DNA of 64,000 nt from JAITVM01 sp031551135 (GCA_031551135.1 JAVBOA010000036.1:1-64000); one strand, 5' to 3'. Counted from the first letter of the stretch, positions 15,275-25,019 are shown. Translations and numbers: made by a program. Notes: generated by a model from the letters alone, not told the origin.

Positions 15275-16405
15275 CTATAAAAATTCTTCGCAAATTTTTG
15301 CGATTTTTCTGCACTCATCCGAAGATGAAGCGCAGATTGTAACATGCCCTAATTTTCGTTTTGGTGTCGAAAGTTTCTTTCCATAAATATGAACTTTTGC
15401 ACCGCCGAATACAAAAATTTTTTCTAAATTATCGTATTTCGGTTCGCCCTGATAATTTTCTTGTCCCAAGATATTCAGCATAATCGCCGATTTTATTAAA
15501 TTTGGATTGCCGAGCGGCAGGCCTACAATGGCGCGTATATGGTTTTCAAATTGGCTTGTAATACACGCTTCGATTGTATAATGACCTGAGTTATGTGGCC
15601 GCGGCGCAACCTCGTTTATATATATTTTACCATATTTTGTTACGAAAAGCTCTACACAAAACATACCTATGCCGTCAAAAACTTCCATAACATTATATGC
15701 TAATTCATGTGCTTTTTTTTGTAACTCCAAAGAAATTTCGGCAGGTACGCGCGTCTCAATTAATATATTGTTTTGATGAATATTTTCGGCAACGGGATAA
15801 ACAACGATATTTCCGTCCTGCCCACGGCAGGCCAAAATTGAAATCTCTTTTTCAAATGAAACGAATTTTTCGAGCATAAGATTTTTTTCACCCAAACTCT
15901 CAAATGCTTTTTGGATTTCTGATTTATCTTTTATAAGATAATTGCCTTTTCCGTCATAACCGCCAAAACAATTTTTTAGAATAACCGGCAGGCTGTATTC
16001 TTCAATTGAATTTTCAATGTCTTCAAGACTTTTTACTTCTTTAAAATCGCTTACAGGTAAATTATTTTGTTTTAAAACAGATTTTTGCAAATATTTGTTT
16101 TGGATAATTTTAAGCGATTTTGCAGTAGGAAAAACCTGCTTATTTTGGTTTTCCAACTCAATTAAAATATCTGAGCCGATATGCTCAAATTCGTAAGTTA
16201 TTACATCCACATTGTTAGCCAGCTCTATAACAGCATTTTTATCATCAAAATTTTTTTGAATGTGTAAATCGCAAATTTTACTGCACGGACAATCGGGAGC
16301 AGGGTCTAAAACCGCAACATAAAAACCGAGTTTTTTCGCTTCTGCAATCATCATTTTTCCTAATTGACCACCACCTATTATTCCTATTTTTTTGCTAAAA
16401 ATCAT
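15275..16405 (-). CDS. purK: N5-carboxyaminoimidazole ribonucleotide synthase
   Basis: The 376-residue ATP-grasp enzyme carboxylates aminoimidazole ribonucleotide with bicarbonate and ATP. It begins KIGIIGGGQLGKMMIAEAKK (pre-ATP-grasp Rossmann part), and has the glycine-rich loop NCFGGYDGKGNYLI and the metal-binding motif INEVAPRPHNSGHYT. The start ATG has GAGGTG five bases before it. With purE it covers consecutive steps. No purine riboswitch core is seen upstream. Confidence 0.95.
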   Translation of the reverse strand: MIFSKKIGIIGGGQLGKMMIAEAKKLGFYVAVLDPAPDCPCSKICDLHIQKNFDDKNAVIELANNVDVITYEFEHIGSDILIELENQNKQVFPTAKSLKIIQNKYLQKSVLKQNNLPVSDFKEVKSLEDIENSIEEYSLPVILKNCFGGYDGKGNYLIKDKSEIQKAFESLGEKNLMLEKFVSFEKEISILACRGQDGNIVVYPVAENIHQNNILIETRVPAEISLELQKKAHELAYNVMEVFDGIGMFCVELFVTKYGKIYINEVAPRPHNSGHYTIEACITSQFENHIRAIVGLPLGNPNLIKSAIMLNILGQENYQGEPKYDNLEKIFVFGGAKVHIYGKKLSTPKRKLGHVTICASSSDECRKIAKICEEFL

Positions 16406-16954
16406 AAAAACACCTCTTATTCAAAATAAAAAAATTGGTCGAAATTCAGAAATTTCATGCAGATATTTTGTTCTTTATTACTGTGCTTGGGTAAAGCAAT
16501 GAAGGAAAATAAAAAAATATTCACAAAAATTTTGAAATTTGAACTACTACTAATACCCAATAAAAAAAACGAAACTGCTATATTTACGCAATTTAATCTG
16601 ACCTTTTTTGTCGAAAATTACAATTTTCTAGGAGGTCAAAATATGATAAATTGATTAAAAATTTATATAACCACAACTAATAGTATAGATAATTTAGAAT
16701 ATTATGTAAATATTTATTTACTAAAAATAAATTGTATAAATTGGAAATACAAAAATTCAATTTTGTACTGGTATTGTATACTAATACTATTTTCATTAGG
16801 AGGGAAAGACTATAAAAATCACTGTAAAATCACAAAAATTTATTTGAACTAATCTGCGTCAACGGAATAAAATATGATATAATTAAATTGCCATATATTA
16901 ACCGAAACTTTCTTATTATTTATTTTATGGCGTTATTTTTATCGGAGGTTTTTG
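16406..16954. other. Long AT-rich intergenic region, possibly holding decayed coding sequence
   Basis: No credible gene is found in these 549 bases. Two strong ribosome-binding-site-like strings lack genes: AGGAGGTC (16632-16639), followed by an ATG that ends after three codons, and TTAGGAGGG (16797-16805). A string ATACTATTTTCATT at 16784-16797 matches the end of the inverted-repeat element described elsewhere. The last 80 bases hold the efflux-gene promoter. Confidence 0.5.
16875..16883 (+). promoter_or_regulatory. Extended -10 promoter of the cation efflux gene
   Basis: The string TGATATAAT is an extended -10 element (TGn plus TATAAT). No good -35 is seen, which is common for this promoter type. 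It lies about 70 bases upstream of the start codon. Confidence 0.55.
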
Positions 16955-18133
16955 ATGACAAATTTTATTATAAGAAAATTTATCAATAATTATGAAAATA
17001 CGGGAGATATATCTACTCGTGAATCATATGGCGTTGTTGCCAGTTTGGTCGGAATAATCTGCAATATTTTTTTATTTGCGGTGAAATTAATAATCGGCAT
17101 TTTGATTAAATCTGTTTCAATCACGGCCGATTCGGTGAATAATTTATCCGATGCCTCAAGCTCAATAATTTCATTTTTCGGTTTTAAAATGGCAAATAAA
17201 CCTGCCGACGAGGAACATCCTTTTGGCCATGGCAGAATTGAGTATTTGACCGCACTTATTGTTTCGTTTTTCATAATTCTTTTGGGATATGAATTTTTAA
17301 AATCCGCAATTGCAAAAATAATTGAGCCGAATGAAATTATTTTTAACGCTGCCGCTACCATAATTTTAGTTTTCACTTGTCCCATTAAAGTTTGGCTTGG
17401 ATTCTTTTACAAAAAATTGGCAAAGGCTATTGACTCAAAACCGCTTTATGCAGTCTCCCAAGATAGCTTTAATGATGTTATAATAACATTGTCTACAATT
17501 ATTTCAATACTGATTTCTAAATTTACCGGCTTTAATATAGATGGCTATGTTGGCGTTATTGTGGCCGGAATACTGCTGTACAGCGGTTATTCTTTATCAA
17601 AAGAAACTTTGTCGCAACTTTTGGGCGAATCTTCGCCGCGCGAGTTTGCGGTAAGAATAAAACAGCGTGTGGAGTCATACGAAGGGATAATCGGAACGCA
17701 CGATTTGATTGTACACAATTACGGACCGGGAAGGTTTATGGCAACTATTCACGCAGAGGTATTGAATACCGAAAGCATTGAGAAATGTCATTTGATTATA
17801 GATAAAATCGAACGTGATATTTTTGAGGAAATGGGGATTTTTTTGACAATTCATATGGATCCGACTTCTGTAAATGATGAAAATATTTTGAATATAAAAA
17901 ATACTGTTTTTGAAATTTTAAACAAACACAATAAAGATTTCAACGCTCATGATTTCAGATTGGTAAACTCAGGGGCTATTATAAACGTTATATTTGATAT
18001 AGAAATTCCGTACGACCAAAAAAAGAACGAATTAACCGAAATTTTACAAATTGTAAAAAAATCAGTAAAGAATATTGACGAAAGATATAATACAATAATC
18101 AATATAGAAAATCCTTTTATTAGGCGCGCATAG
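16955..18133 (+). CDS. Cation diffusion facilitator family efflux protein
   Basis: The 392-residue membrane protein exports divalent cations (Zn, Mn, Fe or Co are usual substrates) in exchange for protons. The membrane domain (about 30-215) has the metal-site pattern ADSVNNLSD and the HPFGHGR motif of the bacterial Mn/Zn-type subgroup. The cytoplasmic ferredoxin-like dimerisation domain follows (about 220-300), with an extra C-terminal segment of about 90 residues. The start is the ATG at 16955 after GGAGG. Metal specificity cannot be read from sequence. Confidence 0.9.
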   Translation: MTNFIIRKFINNYENTGDISTRESYGVVASLVGIICNIFLFAVKLIIGILIKSVSITADSVNNLSDASSSIISFFGFKMANKPADEEHPFGHGRIEYLTALIVSFFIILLGYEFLKSAIAKIIEPNEIIFNAAATIILVFTCPIKVWLGFFYKKLAKAIDSKPLYAVSQDSFNDVIITLSTIISILISKFTGFNIDGYVGVIVAGILLYSGYSLSKETLSQLLGESSPREFAVRIKQRVESYEGIIGTHDLIVHNYGPGRFMATIHAEVLNTESIEKCHLIIDKIERDIFEEMGIFLTIHMDPTSVNDENILNIKNTVFEILNKHNKDFNAHDFRLVNSGAIINVIFDIEIPYDQKKNELTEILQIVKKSVKNIDERYNTIINIENPFIRRA

Positions 18134-18228
18134 AATTTCGATTTTTTGATTGCGGTTTTCAAAAATATATCAGTTTACTATTCATAGAATCAATAAAAAT
18201 GCTGTTAAAAAGGTATTGGGGGTTTACA

Positions 18229-20640
18229 ATGAGTGATGTTAAAAACAAAAAAGATCTCAAGGTTAAGCAAGTGCTTGTTGAGCTTAAAGAAGATAAAATG
18301 GATTTGCAAGAAAAGAAAAAGCCTAATCCATATTTAGGGCTTATCGGAGTAATTGTTGGATTGATTATATTTATAATAGTATACAGCAAAAGCACAGGAT
18401 ATATGGGTCAGCTCTTGTTTACAATGCTGCTTTGGCTGTTTGGCAGAGGCATGTATATTTTACCGTTTTTTATAATCGGTTTATCGTTGTATTATTTTAT
18501 GAAGGATGGTCAAATCGAAAAAGAAAAAGTTATTTATCTGGCGGGAATATTTCTGGTGATAGATGCAATGCTTCATATCGCTTCTGTGGATATCAGCGTT
18601 TTGGCCTCAAAATCTTTTTTCGAATCTGTAAGAGAAACAACCTCTGTTGCAGGCGGAATTTTCGGCTCTGTTTTAGGAACTATAGAAATGAGTTTTTTTG
18701 GTCAAGTCGGCTCTTTGTTTTTTAATATTTTAATAACCGGTATGCTCATTGCCTTGATGGCCGGAAAAGGTTTAGTCACTTTTCTGCTCTTTATAGTTAC
18801 TTTTATCCGCAAAGAGCTGGATAAATTTCTTTACCATAAAGAAGACGATGACGACGATGATTTCGATGAAGACGGAGCTCAACCGCGTAAACCCAAACCA
18901 AAACACCCTTCCAAGCTTTATTCTTTCGTTGTCGGCGGTGTTGAAGGAGATTTGGCGGAAGAGGGAATTGATGATTCGGATTATACCGATGACGCTCTGG
19001 ACGAAGGAATAATTTTACCCGGCGAATACGGATATAAAAGAACATTTAATCTGGAAGACAGCAGGGCAAAAGTATTGGACGAGCCGGACGAAATCGAAGT
19101 GCCGAAGCCGGAGAAAAAGGAGCTTTCCGAAGCTCCCATACCTATTGAAGATACAGATTTTATTGAGGAAAGCGATTTTGTATCCGAATCCGAAGAATAT
19201 AAATTTCCGCCTATAGATTTAATAAAAAAAGGAACGGCAACTTTCAGCCGAAATATAAAAAACCAGATTGAAGAAACAAAACATAAATTGCAAAAAACTT
19301 TGAAATCATTTGGAGTAAACGCAATTGTAACGGATGCCTTCAGGGGGCCGACCGTTACGAGATATGAAATTTCTCCCGGCGAAGGTGTAAAAGTCAGCAG
19401 AGTTTCATCTTTGGCGGACGATATTGCACTGAATTTAGCGGCATCGGCAATCCGAATCGAAGCACCGATTCCCGGAAAGCCCGTAATCGGCATCGAAATA
19501 CCTAACAAAGAACCACAAACGGTTTTTTTACGTGAAATTATCGAAAGCAGTGCGTATAATAATTTTCCTTCAAAATTGGCTTTTGCGATTGGTAAAGATA
19601 TAGAGGGCAACGAAATTGTTTCGGATATTTCGACCATGCCGCATTTATTGATAGCCGGAGCGACCGGCTCGGGAAAATCTGTTTGTATAAACACTCTGAT
19701 TATAAGTATTTTATATAAAGCAAAGCCGGAAGAAGTCAAGCTTTTGATGATTGACCCGAAAGTTGTGGAGCTGAGCGTATACAACGGAATTCCGCATTTA
19801 ATGATTCCTGTTGTAACCGACCCGAAAAAAGCCGCAGGCGCTTTAAATTGGGCTGTAAGAGAAATGGTAAAACGATATAACGATTTTTCGACTACAGGCG
19901 TGCGTGATATAAAAGGTTATAACGCAAAAATAAAATCTAATCCGGAGCTTGAGTCAATGCCGAATATTGTTATAATTATAGACGAGCTTGCCGATTTGAT
20001 GATGACCGCCCAAAACGAAGTCGAAGAATCTATCGGACGTTTGGCGCAGATGGCGAGAGCCGCGGGAATCCATTTGATAATCGCTACACAAAGACCGTCG
20101 GTAGACGTTATTACAGGTGTAATAAAGGCTAATATTCCGTCACGTTTGGCGTTTGCTGTTTCATCCGGAACGGATTCCAGAACAATTTTGGATATGGTTG
20201 GCGCAGAAAAATTGTTGGGAAAAGGCGATATGCTTTTTTATCCGATGGGCATGAGCAAACCACAAAGGATTCAAGGCGCGTTTGTTTCGGATAAAGAAGT
20301 TGAGTCGATTGTGAAATTCTTGAGCAAAGATGTTAAGCCTGAGTATAATGAAGAAATGATTGAAAATATAACCTCCGCAACTTCTTCAAAAAAGGAGAAG
20401 GAAACGAATGAAGAAAGCGATCAATATTTTGTTGATGCGATAGAATTTGTTATATCAAAACAAAAAGCTTCAATTTCGCTTATACAGCGTCAGTTCAGAA
20501 TCGGATATAACCGCGCGGCGAGAATTGTTGAAGAAATGCAGGACCTCGGCGTTATCGGGGCAGAAGACGGAAGCAAACCGCGCAAAGTTATTTGGACAAT
20601 CAATGAATTCGAAAATTATCGCAGAGAAAATGGGCTTTAA
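18229..20640 (+). CDS. ftsK: FtsK/SpoIIIE DNA translocase
   Basis: The 803-residue protein pumps chromosomal DNA through the division or sporulation septum. The N-terminal membrane part (about 35-190) has four predicted helices. It is followed by an acidic linker (a run rich in Asp/Glu, about 200-330) and the RecA-like motor: Walker A GATGSGKS and Walker B IIIDELADLMM. The C-terminal gamma winged helix (VDAIEFVISKQKASISLIQR onward) reads DNA polarity sequences. The start is the ATG at 18229 after TTGGGGG; an upstream in-frame ATG lacks a ribosome binding site. It leads a cluster with folD, rimO, pgsA, cinA, recA and recX. Confidence 0.95.
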   Translation: MSDVKNKKDLKVKQVLVELKEDKMDLQEKKKPNPYLGLIGVIVGLIIFIIVYSKSTGYMGQLLFTMLLWLFGRGMYILPFFIIGLSLYYFMKDGQIEKEKVIYLAGIFLVIDAMLHIASVDISVLASKSFFESVRETTSVAGGIFGSVLGTIEMSFFGQVGSLFFNILITGMLIALMAGKGLVTFLLFIVTFIRKELDKFLYHKEDDDDDDFDEDGAQPRKPKPKHPSKLYSFVVGGVEGDLAEEGIDDSDYTDDALDEGIILPGEYGYKRTFNLEDSRAKVLDEPDEIEVPKPEKKELSEAPIPIEDTDFIEESDFVSESEEYKFPPIDLIKKGTATFSRNIKNQIEETKHKLQKTLKSFGVNAIVTDAFRGPTVTRYEISPGEGVKVSRVSSLADDIALNLAASAIRIEAPIPGKPVIGIEIPNKEPQTVFLREIIESSAYNNFPSKLAFAIGKDIEGNEIVSDISTMPHLLIAGATGSGKSVCINTLIISILYKAKPEEVKLLMIDPKVVELSVYNGIPHLMIPVVTDPKKAAGALNWAVREMVKRYNDFSTTGVRDIKGYNAKIKSNPELESMPNIVIIIDELADLMMTAQNEVEESIGRLAQMARAAGIHLIIATQRPSVDVITGVIKANIPSRLAFAVSSGTDSRTILDMVGAEKLLGKGDMLFYPMGMSKPQRIQGAFVSDKEVESIVKFLSKDVKPEYNEEMIENITSATSSKKEKETNEESDQYFVDAIEFVISKQKASISLIQRQFRIGYNRAARIVEEMQDLGVIGAEDGSKPRKVIWTINEFENYRRENGL

Positions 20641-20671
20641 ATATATTAAAAAATGCTATAAGGGGAAAATT

Positions 20672-21508
20672 ATGTTAATAGACGGAAAGCAGATTGCAAA
20701 TATTATTAAAGAAGAAGTAAAAAAAGAAATTGAGGATACGAAGGATATTAAGGTCTCATTGGCTGTGGTTCAAGTTGGACAAGACCCGGCTTCGACGGTT
20801 TATGTAAGAAATAAAAAACTTGCTTGTGCTCAAACAACAATAGAATCAATAGCATATGAACTGCCTGAGGATACAAGCGAAAACGAATTGCTGGAATTGA
20901 TTGAAAAACTCAATAATGATAAAAACGTAAACGGGATACTGGTTCAGTTGCCGCTGCCGAAACACATTGACGAAAACAAAATTCTTTTGAAAATAATTCC
21001 GGAAAAAGATGTGGACGGCTTTCATCCTGTGAATATCGGGCTTTTGCAAATGGGAATTGCACAAATAAAACCTTGTACACCTGCCGGAATAATTGAACTT
21101 ATAAAACGTTCGGGTATCGAAATAACGGGCAAAAACTGCGTTGTAATCGGACGCTCAAATATTGTAGGTAAGCCGGTGGCGGCGCTTTTGCTGCAAGAAA
21201 ACGCTACGGTTACCGTAACACATTCCAAAACCCAAAATTTGCCGGAGATTCTTAAAAAAGCGGATATTATCGTTGCGGCTATCGGCAAAGAGCGTTTTGT
21301 GAAAGCGGATATGGTTAAAGAGGGTGCTGTAATAATTGATGTCGGAATAAATAGGGTAGACGGAAAATTATACGGAGATGTGGATTTTGAGAATATTAAA
21401 GATAAAGCCTCGTTTATAACTCCTGTTCCGGGCGGCGTTGGGCCAATGACTATCGCCATGCTTATGAAAAATTGTTTGAACGCATGTAAAATGCAGAATT
21501 TACGGTAA
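20672..21508 (+). CDS. folD: Methylenetetrahydrofolate dehydrogenase / methenyltetrahydrofolate cyclohydrolase
   Basis: The 278-residue bifunctional enzyme interconverts 5,10-methylene-, methenyl- and 10-formyl-tetrahydrofolate using NADP. It has the signature PASTVYVRNKKLAC (catalytic Tyr and Lys), ILVQLPLPKHI, the nucleotide-binding GRSNIVGKPVA, and TPVPGGVGPMT near the C-terminus. The start is the ATG at 20672 after AAGGGG; codons upstream in frame lie inside ftsK. It is 31 bases from ftsK. Confidence 0.96.
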   Translation: MLIDGKQIANIIKEEVKKEIEDTKDIKVSLAVVQVGQDPASTVYVRNKKLACAQTTIESIAYELPEDTSENELLELIEKLNNDKNVNGILVQLPLPKHIDENKILLKIIPEKDVDGFHPVNIGLLQMGIAQIKPCTPAGIIELIKRSGIEITGKNCVVIGRSNIVGKPVAALLLQENATVTVTHSKTQNLPEILKKADIIVAAIGKERFVKADMVKEGAVIIDVGINRVDGKLYGDVDFENIKDKASFITPVPGGVGPMTIAMLMKNCLNACKMQNLR

Positions 21509-21580
21509 TTCAGTATATTATACAATTTACATTCTAAAAAATGGAAATTGTATCAGTACAAAAAAATTTCTGGAGGAAAT

Positions 21581-22924
21581 ATGAAGATCGCATTTGTATC
21601 GCTTGGTTGCGACAAAAATTTAGTAGACAGTGAAATTATGCTGGGGATTATAGACGAAGAAGGGCATACTATTATCGATGACGAAAAAAATTCGGATATT
21701 GTGATAATAAATACCTGTGGATTTATTTTAGACGCAACAAACGAGGCAATAGAGAATATTTTGGAATTTGTGGAATTAAAAAAACAGGGTTTTTTGAAAT
21801 CTATAATTGTTACAGGCTGCATGGTGCAACGCTATAAAGATGAAATTTTCAAAGAAATTCCCGAAGTTGATGCGATTGTCGGCACGGGAGATTTTGAAGA
21901 AATCGGAAAAGTGATTAAACGCGTTTCTGATGGGGAAAAAGTTACGCAAATTACTGATATGAATAAAAAATTGGATGATAGATTAGCACATAAAAGAATG
22001 CTTTCGACTCCGTCATATTTTGCGTATTTAAAAATCGCGGAAGGCTGTGATAATCACTGTACATATTGTACAATACCGAAATTACGCGGAAAATACCGCT
22101 CCCGTGATTTGGAAAGCCTTATAAAGGAAGCCGAGATACTTGTAAATAAGGGGGTTATCGAACTAATACTTGTGGCGCAAGATACCTCTATGTACGGTAC
22201 GGATATTTACGGCGAAAATAAATTGCATATTTTATTGCAGGAATTGAGCAAAATTGAGACCTTGAAATGGATAAGGCTTATGTATTCTTATCCTGAACAT
22301 ATTACAGATGAGACAATTTTTGAAATCGCGAATAATCCTAAATTGTGCAAATATTTGGACATGCCGATTCAGCATGCAAGCGACAAAATTTTAAAACTGA
22401 TGAACCGCGGCACGGACAGCGCAAGAATCAAGGAAATCATTAAAAAGCTCAGAGAAAATATCAAGGGGTTATCTTTGCGAACTACTTTGATAGTCGGTTT
22501 TCCGGGTGAAGACGAAAAGGATTTTAAAGAGCTTTTGGATTTTGTTGAGGAAATGAAATTTAATAAATTGGGTGTTTTTGCATTTTCAAAAGAGGAGGGA
22601 ACGGCGGCATATAAACTTCCTAATCAGCTTGATGAGAAAACAAAACAAAAAAGACGTGATATTGTTTTGGACAGACAAAAAATGATTTCTCTTGAAATAA
22701 ACAAAAAATATATAAACAATGTTTTAGATGTTATTGTTGACGGGCGGCTGCCCGACGACGATGTTTATTGCGGAAGGTCATATATGGATTCTCATGATGT
22801 GGACGGTTTTGTTTTTTTTAATAATGAATATGAATTATTATCGGGAGATATTGTTAAAATAAGAATTACTGATGCGATGTATTATGATCTTGTAGGAGTT
22901 GTTGTTGATGAATTTACCGAATAA
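21581..22924 (+). CDS. rimO: Ribosomal protein S12 methylthiotransferase
   Basis: The 447-residue radical SAM enzyme adds a methylthio group to an aspartate of ribosomal protein S12. The N-terminal domain has the three cluster cysteines (SLGCDKNLVDSE, NTCGF, TGCMVQ), the middle domain the radical SAM motif CDNHCTYC, and the C-terminus a TRAM domain. The SLGCDKNLVDSE start distinguishes RimO from the tRNA enzyme MiaB. The start is the ATG at 21581 after GGAGG. The stop overlaps the pgsA start by 17 bases. Confidence 0.95.
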   Translation: MKIAFVSLGCDKNLVDSEIMLGIIDEEGHTIIDDEKNSDIVIINTCGFILDATNEAIENILEFVELKKQGFLKSIIVTGCMVQRYKDEIFKEIPEVDAIVGTGDFEEIGKVIKRVSDGEKVTQITDMNKKLDDRLAHKRMLSTPSYFAYLKIAEGCDNHCTYCTIPKLRGKYRSRDLESLIKEAEILVNKGVIELILVAQDTSMYGTDIYGENKLHILLQELSKIETLKWIRLMYSYPEHITDETIFEIANNPKLCKYLDMPIQHASDKILKLMNRGTDSARIKEIIKKLRENIKGLSLRTTLIVGFPGEDEKDFKELLDFVEEMKFNKLGVFAFSKEEGTAAYKLPNQLDEKTKQKRRDIVLDRQKMISLEINKKYINNVLDVIVDGRLPDDDVYCGRSYMDSHDVDGFVFFNNEYELLSGDIVKIRITDAMYYDLVGVVVDEFTE

Positions 22925-23456
22925 AATTACAATATTTAGAGTCTGTTTGATACCTGTTTTTTTAGTTGTGCTCTTAGGAAATTTTTTCTCACCAGAAACA
23001 AGCCGTTTGGTTGCTACAGCGATTTTTATTTTCGCATCAGCTACTGACGCTCTGGATGGTTATATCGCAAGATCCCAAAATTTAATTACGAATTTTGGAA
23101 AATTTATGGATCCGCTTGCGGATAAGCTTTTGGTTTCGGCGGCTTTGATTGCTATGGTCGAATTGGGAGATTTAAAATCTTGGGTTGTAATTTTGATAAT
23201 CAGCCGTGAATTTGTAATCACCGGTTTTAGGCTTATCGCTTCCGATAAAAATGTTGTAATAGCCGCAAGTAATTGGGGCAAAATAAAAACTATAACTCAA
23301 ATGACAATGATTATTGTTATTTTGGCTAATTTAAAAACGTATTTTGCGCCTTTTCAAATTCTCGGCGTAATATTAATAATTTTATCTGTTGTATTTACAT
23401 TGATTTCGGCTGTTGATTATATTTACAAAAATATTGAGGTTTTAAAAGAGAAATAG
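22908..23456 (+). CDS. pgsA: CDP-diacylglycerol-glycerol-3-phosphate 3-phosphatidyltransferase
   Basis: The 182-residue membrane enzyme makes phosphatidylglycerol phosphate. The CDP-alcohol phosphotransferase motif DALDGYIAR...GKFMDPLADK is complete, with all catalytic aspartates. Four to six hydrophobic segments are spread over the chain. The ATG at 22908 lies inside the end of rimO and has AGGAG six bases before it, so translation is likely coupled. A hairpin (23470-23504) follows. Confidence 0.94.
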   Translation: MNLPNKITIFRVCLIPVFLVVLLGNFFSPETSRLVATAIFIFASATDALDGYIARSQNLITNFGKFMDPLADKLLVSAALIAMVELGDLKSWVVILIISREFVITGFRLIASDKNVVIAASNWGKIKTITQMTMIIVILANLKTYFAPFQILGVILIILSVVFTLISAVDYIYKNIEVLKEK

Positions 23457-23469
23457 ATTTGAGATAAAG

Positions 23470-23504
23470 GGCTGTGCTGCTTGGAAAAAAAGTTCTGCAC
23501 AGCC
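23470..23504 (+). terminator. Hairpin after pgsA, possible weak terminator
   Basis: Arms GGCTGTGC and GCACAGCC pair around a 19-base loop. The 3' side has only a few T, so termination would be weak. cinA starts 40 bases later. Confidence 0.4.
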
Positions 23505-23544
23505 GTTTGCTATATCACATAAAAATAAAAATCGGAGGGAAAAT

Positions 23545-24774
23545 ATGGTTGCAGAAATAATTTGCGTTGGAACAGAATTATTATTAGGCGATATTACAAA
23601 CACTAACGCAAGTTTTATGGCTAAGGAATTGGCGCAAATGGGGATTTTTTCATATTATCAAACAGTGGTCGGGGATAATGAAACAAGGCTCAAGGAGGCT
23701 TTCAAAATAGCTTTCGAGCGGGCGGATATTGTTATAACTTCGGGCGGACTCGGCCCGACAAAAGACGATTTGACAAAAGAAGTCGCCGCCGAATATTTTG
23801 GGAAAAAATTAAATTTAGATAATAAATTGCTTGATAATTTGAAAAAGTTCTTCAAAAAACAAAATTTTCAATTCACAAAAAATAACGAAAAGCAGGCGTA
23901 TATTTTTGAGGGCGCAAAGGCTTTGCAAAACGATAACGGAACAGCTCCGGGTATTTTTTATGAAGACGGCGGGAAAATGCTATTTATGCTGCCCGGGCCG
24001 CCGAACGAGCTGGAGCCGATGTTCAAAAATCAAATAAAAGAAATTTTGGGAACTAAAACAGAATATATTTTGTTCAGCAAAACATTGCGGATTTGCGGAG
24101 TAGGAGAGGCTTTAGTCGAAAATATTTTAAGAGAAATAATGGAAAAGCAGACTAACCCTACTTTAGCATTGTATGCAAAAAATTTTGAAGTGCATTTGCG
24201 CATCACGGCAAAAGCAAAAGATGAAGCCGAAGCAAAAGAATTGATTAAAAATTCTTCCGATGAAGTTTACGAGCTTTTGGGTGAAAATATTTATGCGGAA
24301 GATGAGCAAACTTTGGAAGAAACAATTATTGATTTAATAAGAAAGAAAAAGTATAAATTGTCTACTGCCGAATCCTGTACGGGCGGAATGCTCGCTTCTG
24401 CGATAGTCAGCGTCAGCGGTTGTTCGGATGTTTATAAAGAGGGATTTGTGACGTATTCGAATGAATCCAAAATGAAAAATCTATCCGTTCCGCGTGAAAT
24501 TATCGAAGATTACGGCGTAGTCAGCAAAGAATGTGCGATGAGTATGGCGGAAGGCTGTGCAAAATCATTGAATACGGATATAGCGATTTCTACAACGGGA
24601 ATTGCAGGACCGGACGGCGGTACGGATGAAAAACCGGTTGGACTTGTTTATATCGGGCTATATATTTGTGGCGAGCGGTTTTTTAAAAAAATTATTTTGA
24701 ACGGCGACCGGCAGAAAATAAGGATGCGTTCGACTTATGCGGCTTTGGATTTTTTGAGGCGCAAGCTTTTGTAA
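23545..24774 (+). CDS. cinA: CinA: nicotinamide-nucleotide amidohydrolase family protein
   Basis: The 409-residue protein has two domains. The N-terminal MoCF-like domain (about 1-170; EIICVGTELLLGDITNTNAS and SGGLGPTKDDLTKE) is linked to ADP-ribose or NMN-related hydrolysis. The C-terminal PncC domain (about 255-405; STAESCTGGMLAS, STTGIAGPDGGT) deamidates NMN in pyridine nucleotide recycling. The ATG follows GGAGGG. The position directly before recA is the standard order in Firmicutes, where cinA and recA are often co-induced. Here a hairpin, an inverted-repeat element and a dedicated recA promoter separate them. Confidence 0.94.
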   Translation: MVAEIICVGTELLLGDITNTNASFMAKELAQMGIFSYYQTVVGDNETRLKEAFKIAFERADIVITSGGLGPTKDDLTKEVAAEYFGKKLNLDNKLLDNLKKFFKKQNFQFTKNNEKQAYIFEGAKALQNDNGTAPGIFYEDGGKMLFMLPGPPNELEPMFKNQIKEILGTKTEYILFSKTLRICGVGEALVENILREIMEKQTNPTLALYAKNFEVHLRITAKAKDEAEAKELIKNSSDEVYELLGENIYAEDEQTLEETIIDLIRKKKYKLSTAESCTGGMLASAIVSVSGCSDVYKEGFVTYSNESKMKNLSVPREIIEDYGVVSKECAMSMAEGCAKSLNTDIAISTTGIAGPDGGTDEKPVGLVYIGLYICGERFFKKIILNGDRQKIRMRSTYAALDFLRRKLL

Positions 24775-24798
24775 ATATAGTTTAAAGAGAAAATTCAT

Positions 24799-24824
24799 GC
24801 GAATGGTGCAATTGCGCCATTCGT
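24799..24824. terminator. Palindromic hairpin between cinA and recA
   Basis: The palindrome GAATGGTGCAATTGCGCCAT continues with TC (24801-24822). The same palindrome with one base changed occurs at 41634-41655. It can form a strong stem and probably ends cinA transcripts, although the T-run after it is short. Confidence 0.55.
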
Positions 24825-24832
24825 TTGCGGTA

Positions 24833-24945
24833 ATACTAATTCCCATTTGATTTTTAGAAAAAAATTTTCACAGCGAAGCGTTCCGTGCAATGCTCCAAGC
24901 ACGGAATAAAATATTTTTTTCTATTCTTTAAAAGGGAAATAGTAT
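24833..24945 (+). mobile_element. MITE-like inverted-repeat element, copy A
   Basis: A 113-base unit starts ATACTAATTCCCATTTGAT and ends with the inverse of ATACTATTTCCCTTTTAAAG. Its middle holds AGAAAAAAATTTTCACAGCG and a nested hairpin, shared with copies at 49190, 61007 and 62349. This is the most diverged of the four full copies. It has no coding capacity and can fold into one long stem. It sits between the cinA terminator and the recA promoter. Confidence 0.85.
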
Positions 24946-24989
24946 GAAGCGAGTTTTTAAAATCTTTTGGAGAAAAAATTTGAAATCTA

Positions 24990-25018
24990 TTGACAAAAAC
25001 CTTAGATTATTTTAAAAT
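24990..25018 (+). promoter_or_regulatory. recA promoter
   Basis: TTGACA (24990-24995) and TAAAAT (25013-25018) are separated by 17 bases. The SOS box starts two bases after the -10 element, so repressor binding would cover the transcription start. Confidence 0.85.
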
Positions 25019-25019
25019 A

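Noticed and set aside
16406..16450. Purine riboswitch upstream of purK
   Set aside because: No paired TATA/ATGG aptamer core is present in the upstream sequence.
16457..16654. Open frame of 65 codons in the purK-efflux gap
   Set aside because: Low-complexity AT-rich translation, no ribosome binding site and no recognisable motif.
18803..19784. Long minus-strand frames across ftsK
   Set aside because: They are antisense shadows of the acidic linker and motor region and have no initiation signals.
20447..20671. Extended FolD start inside ftsK
   Set aside because: The family N-terminus begins at the ATG at 20672, which has its own ribosome binding site.
24944..25015. Short frame starting at the end of MITE copy A with a plausible AAGGG site
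   Set aside because: It overlaps the recA promoter elements and begins in the mobile element, so coding is unlikely.
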